Shown here: piece after piece, positions 1-5,704 of the stretch
How the letters are laid out: the number at the start of each line of letters is the position of its first letter
Numbering within the stretch: the stretch's first letter is position 1
Source of the DNA: Treponema sp. UBA4326
Lineage (GTDB): Bacteria; Spirochaetota; Spirochaetia; Treponematales; Treponemataceae
DNA: 5,704 bases
Assembly: GCA_002393835.1 (NCBI GenBank)
Contig: DGTW01000046.1
Span: 1-5,704, forward strand
Direction: 5' to 3'
Notes under the pieces: generated by a model
What the model was told of the DNA's origin: nothing
The model's database searches: none
What the model saw: only the letters and a program-made list of their open reading frames with translations
Made by a program: the position numbers and the translations under genes

Positions 1-935
1 ACGAGCATCAGATTGATTTGGATAAGGCTGTCTCGGATTTGAAAAAACGCCTTAATGACATGGATTTTTCTTACCTTTCAGCTCCCGAAGAGCCTTGCGA
101 AGTCCGTACAATCACGAACCTTGAGCAGAGCGAGCGGGAATATAAGGAAAAAGTCGAGGCAATCAAAAAAGAAATCATCGCAGGAAATCTCTTGCAGGCA
201 GTTCCGAGCCGCCGGCTCCAGCTTGAATGTGACAATTCCGCTCTTGAAATTTACCGTCGCCTGCGTGCCGTGAATCCAAGCCCTTATCTTTTCTACATCG
301 ATTTTGGCGAGAGACAGCTGATTGGTTCCAGCCCGGAGAGTCTGGTGCGGGTGCGTGAGGGCGTTGCATCAATCCGCACGATTGCAGGAACCCGCCGCCG
401 TGGCAAGAACTCTGCCGAAGACGAGGCTTTGAAGACAGAGCTTTTGAACGACGGAAAGGAGAGAGCGGAGCATCTGATGCTCGTTGATTTGGCTCGAAAC
501 GACTTGGGACGAGTTTGTGCCAACGGAAGCGTTGAAGTAACACGCTTTATGGAAGTCGAAAAGTTCAGCCATGTAATGCACATCGTCTCTGACGTTCAGG
601 GAAAAGTTGCACCGGGCTTCAAGGCGATTCAGGTTTTGCGCGCGGCCTTCCCGGCAGGCACTGTTTCCGGGGCACCAAAAATCAGCGCGATTCAGATTTT
701 GAGCCGTCTGGAAAAAATCAAGCGAAGATTCTACGCGGGTGCAGTCGGCTACATTCAGTCAAACGGTGATTTGGACTTCTGTATCGCAATTCGATGCGCG
801 CTCAAGCAGGACAAAGTCTGGACATTGCAGGCAGGCGGCGGAATCGTCTACGACAGTAACGCAGACCGCGAATGGGAAGAGACTAACGAAAAGCTGGGTG
901 CGCTCAGAAGCGTGTTTGAGAAAGCTGGTAATTAA
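1..935 (+). CDS. trpE: Anthranilate synthase component I, 5'-truncated by window edge
   Basis: This is the C-terminal, chorismate-binding part of anthranilate synthase, which makes anthranilate from chorismate with ammonia supplied by the TrpG glutaminase. Complete codons run from position 3, giving 310 visible residues before the TAA at 933-935. The family is usually about 450-520 residues, so the N-terminal part lies upstream. The TTG at 18 is an internal codon, because the frame is open to the window edge. Numbering from the codon at 3, the visible motifs are NPSPY (91-95, part of the tryptophan feedback site in enteric TrpE), GSSPE (108-112), IAGTRRRG (127-134), AEHLMLVDLARNDLGRV (155-171), FPAGTVSGAPK (216-226) and the QAGGGIVYDS block (from 276). 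The related PabB family shares this fold. The VDLARNDLGRV and SHVMH blocks and the position before trpGD favour TrpE. Small departures from consensus are RTIAGTRRRG (usually RPIAGTRPRG) and AVPSRR (usually VVLSRR). Confidence 0.95.
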   Translation, partial: EHQIDLDKAVSDLKKRLNDMDFSYLSAPEEPCEVRTITNLEQSEREYKEKVEAIKKEIIAGNLLQAVPSRRLQLECDNSALEIYRRLRAVNPSPYLFYIDFGERQLIGSSPESLVRVREGVASIRTIAGTRRRGKNSAEDEALKTELLNDGKERAEHLMLVDLARNDLGRVCANGSVEVTRFMEVEKFSHVMHIVSDVQGKVAPGFKAIQVLRAAFPAGTVSGAPKISAIQILSRLEKIKRRFYAGAVGYIQSNGDLDFCIAIRCALKQDKVWTLQAGGGIVYDSNADREWEETNEKLGALRSVFEKAGN

Positions 936-954
936 GTTGCTTATATACTTTTAA

Positions 955-1016
955 TCCACAGATTTCCACAGATAGACACAGATAAAAATCAGTGAAAATC
1001 TGTGCGAATCTGTGGG
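955..1016. repeat. Phased decamer palindrome (imperfect hairpin) between trpE and trpGD
   Basis: Three copies of CACAGAT start at 957, 967 and 977, exactly 10 nt apart. They are mirrored by ATCAGTG at 988 (one mismatch) and ATCTGTG at 998 and 1008, again 10 nt apart. All three pairs share one symmetry centre between 985 and 986, so 956-983 can pair with 988-1015 around an AAAA loop (984-987). The outer 18-nt arms (956-973 with 998-1015) pair with one C-C mismatch and one U-G wobble. The inner part has a 4-nt bulge region (974-977 side) and an A-A mismatch at 980/991. As I recall, similar CACAGAT/ATCTGTG decamer repeats occur between genes in several bacterial groups, but their function is not established. 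It is not followed by a T-run on either strand, so it does not look like an intrinsic terminator. It may be a dispersed repeat inserted into the operon, or an mRNA processing or stability element. Confidence 0.85.
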
Positions 1017-1027
1017 AAACATTCCTT

Positions 1028-1041
1028 GAGGGGGGAAAAAA
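1028..1041 (+). promoter_or_regulatory. G-rich ribosome binding site of trpGD
   Basis: The sequence GAGGGGGG is followed by six A bases directly before the ATG at 1042. The purine-rich core (GAGG or AGGGGG) is well placed to pair with the 3' end of 16S rRNA and fixes the trpGD start. It is unusual in being two adjoining homopolymers: six G at 1030-1035, then an A run at 1036-1042 that extends into the start codon. Length changes in either run would alter the spacing between the binding site and the start codon. Confidence 0.8.
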
Positions 1042-2652
1042 ATGATTGCATTTATCGATAACAAAGACAGTTTTACATTTAATATCGTTCAGAGTTTGGA
1101 ACGTGTTTCGGGGGACAAAGTTTGCGTCTTCCGCTCTGAAGAAGCTAGTGTCGCTGAGATTGAGGCCGCAAAACCAAGCCATATCGTCGTTGGACCAGGA
1201 CCAGGAACACCTGCTGAGGCAGGCATCTCTATCGAGGCAATCCGCCATTTTGCCGGAAAAGTGCCCATTCTTGGAATCTGTTTGGGACATCAGGCAATTG
1301 GAGCGGCTTTTGGGGCAAAAATCGTGGGCGCAAAGTACATCCGCCACGGAATCGTCGAGGAAATCAAGACTGACGGACGCGGAATTTTCCGCAATATCGG
1401 GCTTAAAGGCTCTTTCACACGATATCACTCGCTGGTCGTTGACGAATCAAGTCTTCCTGCTGAATTTGAAGTTTCGGCACGCGCAAAAGACGGCGACGTT
1501 ATGGGAATCCGCCACAAAGAGCTTGTAATCGAGGGCGTTCAGTTCCACCCGGAATCAATCGCAAGCGAAAAAGGCGACAATCTTTTCAAGGCATTTTTGA
1601 ACTACAGCCGCGAAAATATTTCTTCGGTTTTGATTTTGAATCAGCTTATCGACAAAAAAGAGCCTCTTTCACGGGAACAGACCGCAAGCTTTATCAGTGA
1701 GCTTACTGACGGCACGATGGACGAAAAAGTTGCCTCTTCTGTTCTCACTGCAATGGCAGCCCGGGGCTTACCGACTGCGGACGAAATGGCAGGAGCTGCG
1801 GGTGTAATGCTTGCCAAAAAGACAAAATTCCCGCTGGAAAATCACGGGTTGGCAGAAATCGTCGGAACTGGCGGCGACGGAAAGGGCAGCTTTAATATTT
1901 CTTCTATGTCGGCTCTCGTGGCTTCAAGCTGCGGTCAGATCATGGCAAAGCACGGAAACCGTGCGGTCTCTTCAAAATCTGGCGCTGCGGACTTCTTTGA
2001 GGCTCTTGGGGTAAACATTATGGCGGCTCCAGACAAAACTGCTGAACTTGTCAAAAAAACAGGCTTCGGCTTCCTCATGGCGCCGGTCTATCACTCTGCA
2101 ATGCGCTTTGCCGCTCCAATCCGAAAAGCACTCGGAATCAAAACGATTTTCAACGTGCTTGGCCCTCTTTTGAATCCTGCCAATGCTGAATACGAGGTTC
2201 TTGGAGTATATTCAAAAGACCTGCTCAAAGATTACGCTCATGCGGCAAAATCGCTCGGCGCAAAAAGGGTCATGGTCGTCAATTCAGAAGACGGCTACGA
2301 CGAGATTTCCCCATGCGCAAAAACATTCGTCTATCAGATTGATGAGAAGGGCAACGAAAATCAGTATGTGATTGATCCTGCAAACTTCGGAATCACTGAT
2401 GCAGACGAAAATGAACTTTACGGCGGAAACGGTGCTGATAACGCAAAACTCGCCCTCGAAGTCCTCAACGGAAAGGGGCGCAAGACAATCCGTCATGCAG
2501 TCGGCCTGAACGCGGGAGCAGTCCTCTACCTTTGCGGAAAGGCGCGCACCCTCAAAGACGGCTACGCAATGGCACTTGAAGCAATTGATTCAGGAAAAAC
2601 ACTCGCGAAACTTAAGCAGATTCAGGAAGTGAGTGAGGCGCTGAGTGCGTAG
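1042..2652 (+). CDS. trpGD: Fused TrpG glutamine amidotransferase - TrpD anthranilate phosphoribosyltransferase
   Basis: A 536-residue bifunctional cytoplasmic enzyme. The N-terminal half (about 1-190) is a class I glutamine amidotransferase that supplies ammonia to TrpE. It shows the oxyanion-strand motif GPGPGTP (51-57), the nucleophile elbow GICLGHQ with Cys80, and the remaining triad residues His169 and Glu171 in QFHPES. The C-terminal half (about 193-536) is anthranilate phosphoribosyltransferase, which joins anthranilate to PRPP. It shows GTGGDG (275-280, PRPP diphosphate site), KHGNRAVSSKSGAADFFEALG split at 303-313 and 314-323, and the block FNVLGPLLNPA (370-380). All expected catalytic residues that I can name are present. 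The start at ATG 1042 has a strong ribosome binding site, and the first residues MIAFIDNKDSFT match a normal TrpG N-terminus. The two domains meet with almost no linker, as in enteric TrpGD. The stop codon TAG at 2650-2652 lies 9 nt before trpCF. An amidotransferase serving folate synthesis (PabA) as well as TrpE is possible but cannot be judged here. Confidence 0.97.
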   Translation: MIAFIDNKDSFTFNIVQSLERVSGDKVCVFRSEEASVAEIEAAKPSHIVVGPGPGTPAEAGISIEAIRHFAGKVPILGICLGHQAIGAAFGAKIVGAKYIRHGIVEEIKTDGRGIFRNIGLKGSFTRYHSLVVDESSLPAEFEVSARAKDGDVMGIRHKELVIEGVQFHPESIASEKGDNLFKAFLNYSRENISSVLILNQLIDKKEPLSREQTASFISELTDGTMDEKVASSVLTAMAARGLPTADEMAGAAGVMLAKKTKFPLENHGLAEIVGTGGDGKGSFNISSMSALVASSCGQIMAKHGNRAVSSKSGAADFFEALGVNIMAAPDKTAELVKKTGFGFLMAPVYHSAMRFAAPIRKALGIKTIFNVLGPLLNPANAEYEVLGVYSKDLLKDYAHAAKSLGAKRVMVVNSEDGYDEISPCAKTFVYQIDEKGNENQYVIDPANFGITDADENELYGGNGADNAKLALEVLNGKGRKTIRHAVGLNAGAVLYLCGKARTLKDGYAMALEAIDSGKTLAKLKQIQEVSEALSA

Positions 2653-2655
2653 GAA
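2651..2655 (+). promoter_or_regulatory. Ribosome binding site of trpCF overlapping the trpGD stop codon
   Basis: AGGAA overlaps the last two bases of the trpGD TAG stop and lies 6 nt before the ATG at 2662. Ribosomes ending on trpGD sit on this site, which suggests coupled re-initiation (inference). Confidence 0.7.
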
Positions 2656-2661
2656 CCCCTT

Positions 2662-4179
2662 ATGAACATTCTTGATACGATTATAGAAAAACGCCGCGCT
2701 GACATTGACCGCCTCGGACTGGATTTTGGTACCGATCTTCCCAAAAAAAGGGAGCGGGCAGTCCATCCATTCCTTGCCAGCAAAGGCGTCATTCTCGAAG
2801 TTAAGCGGGCTTCTCCAAGCAAGGGCGATATTTCTCCAGACCTTGATTCCTATAAAACGGCGTTTTCTTATGCCGAAAGCGGGGCAGGGGCAATTTCCTG
2901 CCTTACCGAGACAAATTATTTCAAAGGCACTCTCGCAGATTTGATGAATGTCTGTCGTGCCGTTGATGATTTTGAGGCAAACACAGGGAAGGTTGGGCCT
3001 GCTGTCCTTCGTAAAGATTTTCTTTTGAGCGCAGATGAAGTTGAGGTTGCTTATCGTGCCGGTGCTGACGCTGTTCTTTTGATTGCACGCATTCTTCCAA
3101 AAGAGACTCTTCTTGAAATGGCCCGTGCTGTCGTAAACTTCGGGATGTCTGCTCTGGTTGAAGTTCGTGCCGAAGAAGATTTGGAAAAACTTTCCTTTGT
3201 TTTTTCTCAGAGCGACCTTGCATCACTTTCCGGTATGGACGGCAATTTCGTTTTCGGCGTTAACAGCCGTGACCTTGCCACATTCAAAATTGACCTTCTT
3301 CGCCCCGCCATGATGACAAAAAAAATCCGCCAGGCCGTTGGCGGCAATGCCCGCATCGTTTTTGAAAGCGGAGTTCTGAACACTGAATGTGCCTCTGCCG
3401 TCGGTTCAATGGAATTTTCTGGGCTTCTTCTTGGGGAAGCCGCCGCAAAAAATCCTGACATGCGGAAAAAGTTCGTTGAGGCTTTTCTGGGCGCAAAATC
3501 AACAAAAAATTCCAAATTCTGGCTTGAATATGCGCAGAATCTCACTATGTCAGCCACTCCAAAAGTAAAAATCTGTGGTCTTACCCGCATTGAGGACGTT
3601 CTTCCTGCACAGAATCTCGGTGCGGCATTCACAGGCTTCATTTTTGCCGACAGCTTCCTGCGGAGCCTTACGAAAGAAGACCGGCTTGAAAAACTTCTTT
3701 CTCATCTTGGTGAGATTTCAGCAAAAAAAGTTGCCGTAATCGTAGACACTTCTTCTGGCGAAGCAAAAAAGGCGGTTCAGCTCGTGAAAGAAGGTGCCTT
3801 CGACCTTCTTCAGTTCCATAAAATTCCGTATGAGAATGTGAGCGCGGAACTTTTGGAATTGCCACACTATTTTGCCACGAACAGCCTTGAAGAATACGAA
3901 AAGCTTGTATCAAAAGGCGAAATGCGAGTCCTTCTTGATTTGCACGGAGACGAAGATTTCTCTAAAATAAAGGGAGATGCGCGCACAAGCGGCTTTGTTT
4001 ACGAGGCAAAATGGCTTGCGGGCGGAATCACACCCGAAAATGTTTCGGACTTGGTGCAAAAATACGAGCCAGAGCTTGTCGATGTTTCGGGTGGCGTTGA
4101 AGACAAAGACAAAATCGGAATTAAAAACGAAGAGAAACTAAAACAACTGATTAAAAACACAGGAGCTTTCAATGAGTAA
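2662..4179 (+). CDS. trpCF: Fused TrpC indole-3-glycerol-phosphate synthase - TrpF phosphoribosylanthranilate isomerase
   Basis: A 505-residue bifunctional enzyme made of two beta/alpha barrels. The TrpF half isomerises phosphoribosylanthranilate to CdRP, and the TrpC half closes the indole ring to give indole-3-glycerol phosphate. TrpC (about 1-275) keeps Glu46 and Lys48 in LEVKRASPSKG, Lys118 in VLRKDF, Glu167 in LVEVR, Asn201 in GVNSRDL and Glu235/Ser236 in FESG. It carries about 13 extra residues around 181-195 compared with E. coli TrpC. The linker is about 277-298. TrpF (about 299-505) keeps the catalytic Cys305 in KVKICGLT and Asp426 in LLDLH, plus LAGGITPENV and VDVSGGVE for phosphate binding. 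Its QLHG, SPR and GGTGKTFDW-like signatures are altered, so this half is divergent. ATG 2662 has a ribosome binding site and gives a normal TrpC N-terminus. The end overlaps trpB by 8 nt. The order C then F, in one chain, is the enteric arrangement. Confidence is highest for TrpC and slightly lower for full activity of the TrpF half. Confidence 0.95.
   Translation: MNILDTIIEKRRADIDRLGLDFGTDLPKKRERAVHPFLASKGVILEVKRASPSKGDISPDLDSYKTAFSYAESGAGAISCLTETNYFKGTLADLMNVCRAVDDFEANTGKVGPAVLRKDFLLSADEVEVAYRAGADAVLLIARILPKETLLEMARAVVNFGMSALVEVRAEEDLEKLSFVFSQSDLASLSGMDGNFVFGVNSRDLATFKIDLLRPAMMTKKIRQAVGGNARIVFESGVLNTECASAVGSMEFSGLLLGEAAAKNPDMRKKFVEAFLGAKSTKNSKFWLEYAQNLTMSATPKVKICGLTRIEDVLPAQNLGAAFTGFIFADSFLRSLTKEDRLEKLLSHLGEISAKKVAVIVDTSSGEAKKAVQLVKEGAFDLLQFHKIPYENVSAELLELPHYFATNSLEEYEKLVSKGEMRVLLDLHGDEDFSKIKGDARTSGFVYEAKWLAGGITPENVSDLVQKYEPELVDVSGGVEDKDKIGIKNEEKLKQLIKNTGAFNE
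4161..4165 (+). promoter_or_regulatory. Ribosome binding site of trpB inside the end of trpCF
   Basis: AGGAG lies within the last codons of trpCF, 6 nt before the ATG at 4172. It sets the trpB start so that the genes overlap in ATGAGTAA (4172-4179), where TAA is the trpCF stop. This is typical of translational coupling. Confidence 0.8.
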
Positions 4180-5440
4180 TAACGGTTTTTTTGATAATTT
4201 CGGCGGAAAATATGTTGCGGAAGTTCTCCGCCGTCCGCTCGATGAACTTGAAGCCGCTTTTAAAGAAGCTATGGCGGACAAAGCCTTTCTCGATGAACTT
4301 GAAATCATCCGCCGTGACTACATCGGTCGTGAGACGCCGCTTTATTTTGCACCGACGGCAACAAAACTTCTCGGCGGTGCTCAAATCTACATCAAGCTTG
4401 AAGGACTTGCCAACACAGGTGCTCACAAAATCAACAATGCAATCGGTCAGTGTCTTCTCGCAAAACGAATGGGAAAAAAGCGGATTATCGCAGAGACTGG
4501 AGCCGGTCAGCACGGACTGGCAACTGCCGCAGCCTGTGCAAAACTCGGACTCGACTGTACGATTTATATGGGAGAAGTAGATGTACGCCGTCAGCAGCCG
4601 AATGTTGCCGCAATGGAGCTCTATGGTGCAAAAGTTCACCCTGTAACAAGCGGAAGCCGTACACTTAAAGACGCCGTAAACGAAGCAATGCGCGACTGGG
4701 CTGCAAATCCGGATAGCACTCATTATGTTTTAGGAAGTGCACTTGGTCCGGCTCCATTTCCAGATATGGTTCGTGAGTTTCAAAGTGTAATAGGTCGCGA
4801 AGTAGAACGCCAGGCTGCAGAGCGTAATCTTGATGTTGCCGCAATGATTGCCTGTGTTGGCGGCGGTTCAAACTCAATCGGATTTTTTGCACCGTTTATC
4901 GACAAAGCAAATCCTCGTCTCATTGGTGTAGAAGCCGGTGGTATTGGTGATGGAATAGGGCAGAATGCTGTACGTATGAGCGGAACGGCTGCCCGTGACG
5001 GAATCATGCACGGTTACAAGTCGCGCTTCCTTTTAGATGAAGACGGGCAGGCTCTTCCAACCCGTTCAATTTCTGCCGGTCTCGACTATTGTGGAATTGG
5101 TCCGCAGCTCGCAACTCTTGGCCGACAGGGCCGTGTAGAGTTTACTTACGCAAGAGATGATGAAGCTCTCAATGCGGTAAAGTTTTTTGCCCGCAACGAA
5201 GGCGTTCTTTTTGCAATGGAAAGTGCGCACGCAGGAGCAGAGGCAATTAAACTTGCTCCGACACTGCCAAAGGATAAAGCCATTATTGTAAACATGAGTG
5301 GCCGTGGAGATAAAGATGTATTCATTACCTGTCCGGTATTCCGCCGCGACGAATGGCTGTCGTTCCTTCATGCAGAAATCGACCGCCTGGAAAGTGATAC
5401 AGACATTCATAATGCAAAAATCATGGGAGAAACAAAATGA
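4172..5440 (+). CDS. trpB: Tryptophan synthase beta chain
   Basis: A 422-residue PLP enzyme that condenses indole, delivered by TrpA through the internal tunnel, with L-serine to give tryptophan. The length is normal for TrpB1 (about 390-410), with a slightly long C-terminus. Visible features are the PLP lysine Lys86 in NTGAHKINN, Glu108 in AETGAGQHG (the acid-base glutamate), the DVRRQQPNV and TLKDAVNEA blocks of the communication domain, GGGSN (230-234, PLP phosphate), and Ser376 in NMSGRGDKD (pyridine nitrogen contact). GAGQHG and overall length argue against the TrpB2 subgroup. Several usually very conserved stretches differ: KLEGLANTGAHK where KREDLNHTGAHK is typical, GRETPLYF for GRPTPLYF, and GLDYCGIGPQL for GLDYPGVGPEH. 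Val codons are mostly GTA (13 of 22), unlike the upstream genes. It overlaps trpCF by 8 nt and trpA by 4 nt, so equal synthesis of the alpha and beta chains by coupling is likely. Confidence 0.97.
   Translation: MSNNGFFDNFGGKYVAEVLRRPLDELEAAFKEAMADKAFLDELEIIRRDYIGRETPLYFAPTATKLLGGAQIYIKLEGLANTGAHKINNAIGQCLLAKRMGKKRIIAETGAGQHGLATAAACAKLGLDCTIYMGEVDVRRQQPNVAAMELYGAKVHPVTSGSRTLKDAVNEAMRDWAANPDSTHYVLGSALGPAPFPDMVREFQSVIGREVERQAAERNLDVAAMIACVGGGSNSIGFFAPFIDKANPRLIGVEAGGIGDGIGQNAVRMSGTAARDGIMHGYKSRFLLDEDGQALPTRSISAGLDYCGIGPQLATLGRQGRVEFTYARDDEALNAVKFFARNEGVLFAMESAHAGAEAIKLAPTLPKDKAIIVNMSGRGDKDVFITCPVFRRDEWLSFLHAEIDRLESDTDIHNAKIMGETK
5425..5430 (+). promoter_or_regulatory. Ribosome binding site of trpA inside the end of trpB
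   Basis: GGGAGA lies 6 nt before ATG 5437. It supports that start, which matters because the resulting TrpA N-terminus is unusually short. In the trpA frame, the codons between the upstream in-frame stop TAA (5410-5412) and 5437 contain no ATG, GTG or TTG. Confidence 0.75.
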
Positions 5441-5704
5441 GCAAAATAAGTTTAATGAGTCACCTTGTTGCCGGCTATCCTACAGAAGAGCTTTCTTTTA
5501 CAGCAGCCCGTGCACTAGTAGACGGAGGTGCAGATATTCTCGAAATTCAGCTGCCATTTTCTGACCCTAGTGCAGATGGGCCGGCAATTCAGACAGCCTG
5601 TACAAAAGTTTTGCAGCGTGGCTATCGTACGGCAGATGGACTTGCTTTTATTGCAAAACTCCGCAAAGAGTTTCCGAATGTAAAAATCTATCTGATGAGT
5701 TATG
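5437..5704 (+). CDS. trpA: Tryptophan synthase alpha chain, 3'-truncated by window edge
   Basis: The first 89 residues of TrpA, a beta/alpha-barrel enzyme that splits indole-3-glycerol phosphate to indole and glyceraldehyde-3-phosphate and passes indole to TrpB. The family is about 250-270 residues, so roughly two thirds lie beyond the window. Visible motifs are VAGYP (11-15), the catalytic Glu36 in ADILEIQLPFSDP, and the catalytic Asp47 in SADGPAIQ (Glu49 and Asp60 in E. coli numbering), followed by a conserved helix and the strand IYLMSY at the cut end. The start at ATG 5437 overlaps the trpB stop as ATGA (5437-5440) and has a GGAG site. Only about ten residues precede VAGYP, against about 25-30 in typical TrpA, so the usual N-terminal helix alpha0 is missing. 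No other start codon is available upstream in frame. The residue after Glu36-Ile is Gln rather than the usual Gly (EIGIPFSDP). Confidence 0.95.
   Translation, partial: MSKISLMSHLVAGYPTEELSFTAARALVDGGADILEIQLPFSDPSADGPAIQTACTKVLQRGYRTADGLAFIAKLRKEFPNVKIYLMSY

Noticed and set aside
18..20. TTG as a possible start codon of the first gene
   Set aside because: The frame is open to the window edge (E-H-Q-I-D before it), and the protein begins midway through the TrpE fold, so this is an internal leucine codon of a gene that starts upstream.
916..949. Possible internal promoter: TTGAGA (916-921) and TATACT (944-949) at the end of trpE
   Set aside because: Each box is one base from consensus, but the spacer is 22 nt, well beyond the usual 16-18 nt. 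Nothing else supports a start site here, although the TATACT alone deserves a look if transcript data exist.
955..1016. CRISPR-like array
   Set aside because: The repeat unit is only 7 nt at a 10-nt period with 3-nt gaps, and the copies are inverted about a centre, so there are no repeat-spacer units.
955..1035. The palindrome as an intrinsic transcription terminator or trp attenuator
   Set aside because: No T-run follows the hairpin on either strand, and there is no leader peptide with Trp codons next to it. It lies inside the operon, not ahead of trpE.
904..1428. 174-residue antisense open frame over the trpE-trpGD junction
   Set aside because: It runs opposite to strongly conserved TrpG coding sequence, has no recognisable domain, and is best explained as a shadow of the real gene.
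3547..3549. Separate trpF start at the internal ATG (residue 296 of TrpCF)
   Set aside because: The frame is continuous with TrpC, and no purine-rich ribosome binding site precedes this ATG, so a true fusion is the simpler reading.
4169..4723. 184-residue antisense open frame over trpB
   Set aside because: It lies entirely opposite the end of trpCF and conserved trpB sequence, and shows no recognisable family features.

Overview
The window is a continuous run of tryptophan-biosynthesis genes, all on the + strand, in the order trpE (3' part) - trpGD - trpCF - trpB - trpA (5' part). Together they cover every step from chorismate to tryptophan: anthranilate synthase (TrpE plus the TrpG domain), anthranilate phosphoribosyltransferase (TrpD domain), phosphoribosylanthranilate isomerase (TrpF domain), indole-3-glycerol-phosphate synthase (TrpC domain) and tryptophan synthase (TrpA and TrpB). 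Both ends are cut inside genes, so the operon promoter, any leader or attenuator, and the terminator lie outside the window.

Layout: 1-935 is the chorismate-converting C-terminal part of TrpE. The only real gap, 936-1041, holds a striking 10-nt-phased imperfect palindrome (955-1016), then a very G-rich ribosome binding site. 1042-2652 encodes a TrpG-TrpD fusion. Nine bases later, 2662-4179 encodes a TrpC-TrpF fusion. trpB (4172-5440) overlaps trpCF by 8 nt, and trpA (from 5437) overlaps trpB by 4 nt (ATGA). The tight spacing from trpGD onward points to one polycistronic mRNA with translational coupling, at least for trpCF-trpB-trpA.

Organism: a bacterium of moderate GC content. Gene order and the two fusions (G-D and C-F) are the same as in the enteric trp operon. 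However, the protein sequences are clearly not enteric, and several family signatures are altered in TrpB, TrpF and TrpA. My weak guess, from overall impression and not from any diagnostic marker, is an anaerobic gut or rumen bacterium such as a Treponema-type spirochaete.

Nothing here is a new kind of system. The points worth a second look are the phased palindrome between trpE and trpGD, the enteric-like double-fusion architecture in a non-enteric sequence, the non-canonical PLP-lysine neighbourhood in TrpB, the short N-terminus of TrpA, the divergent TrpF half, and a sharp change in valine codon use between trpE/GD/CF and trpB.
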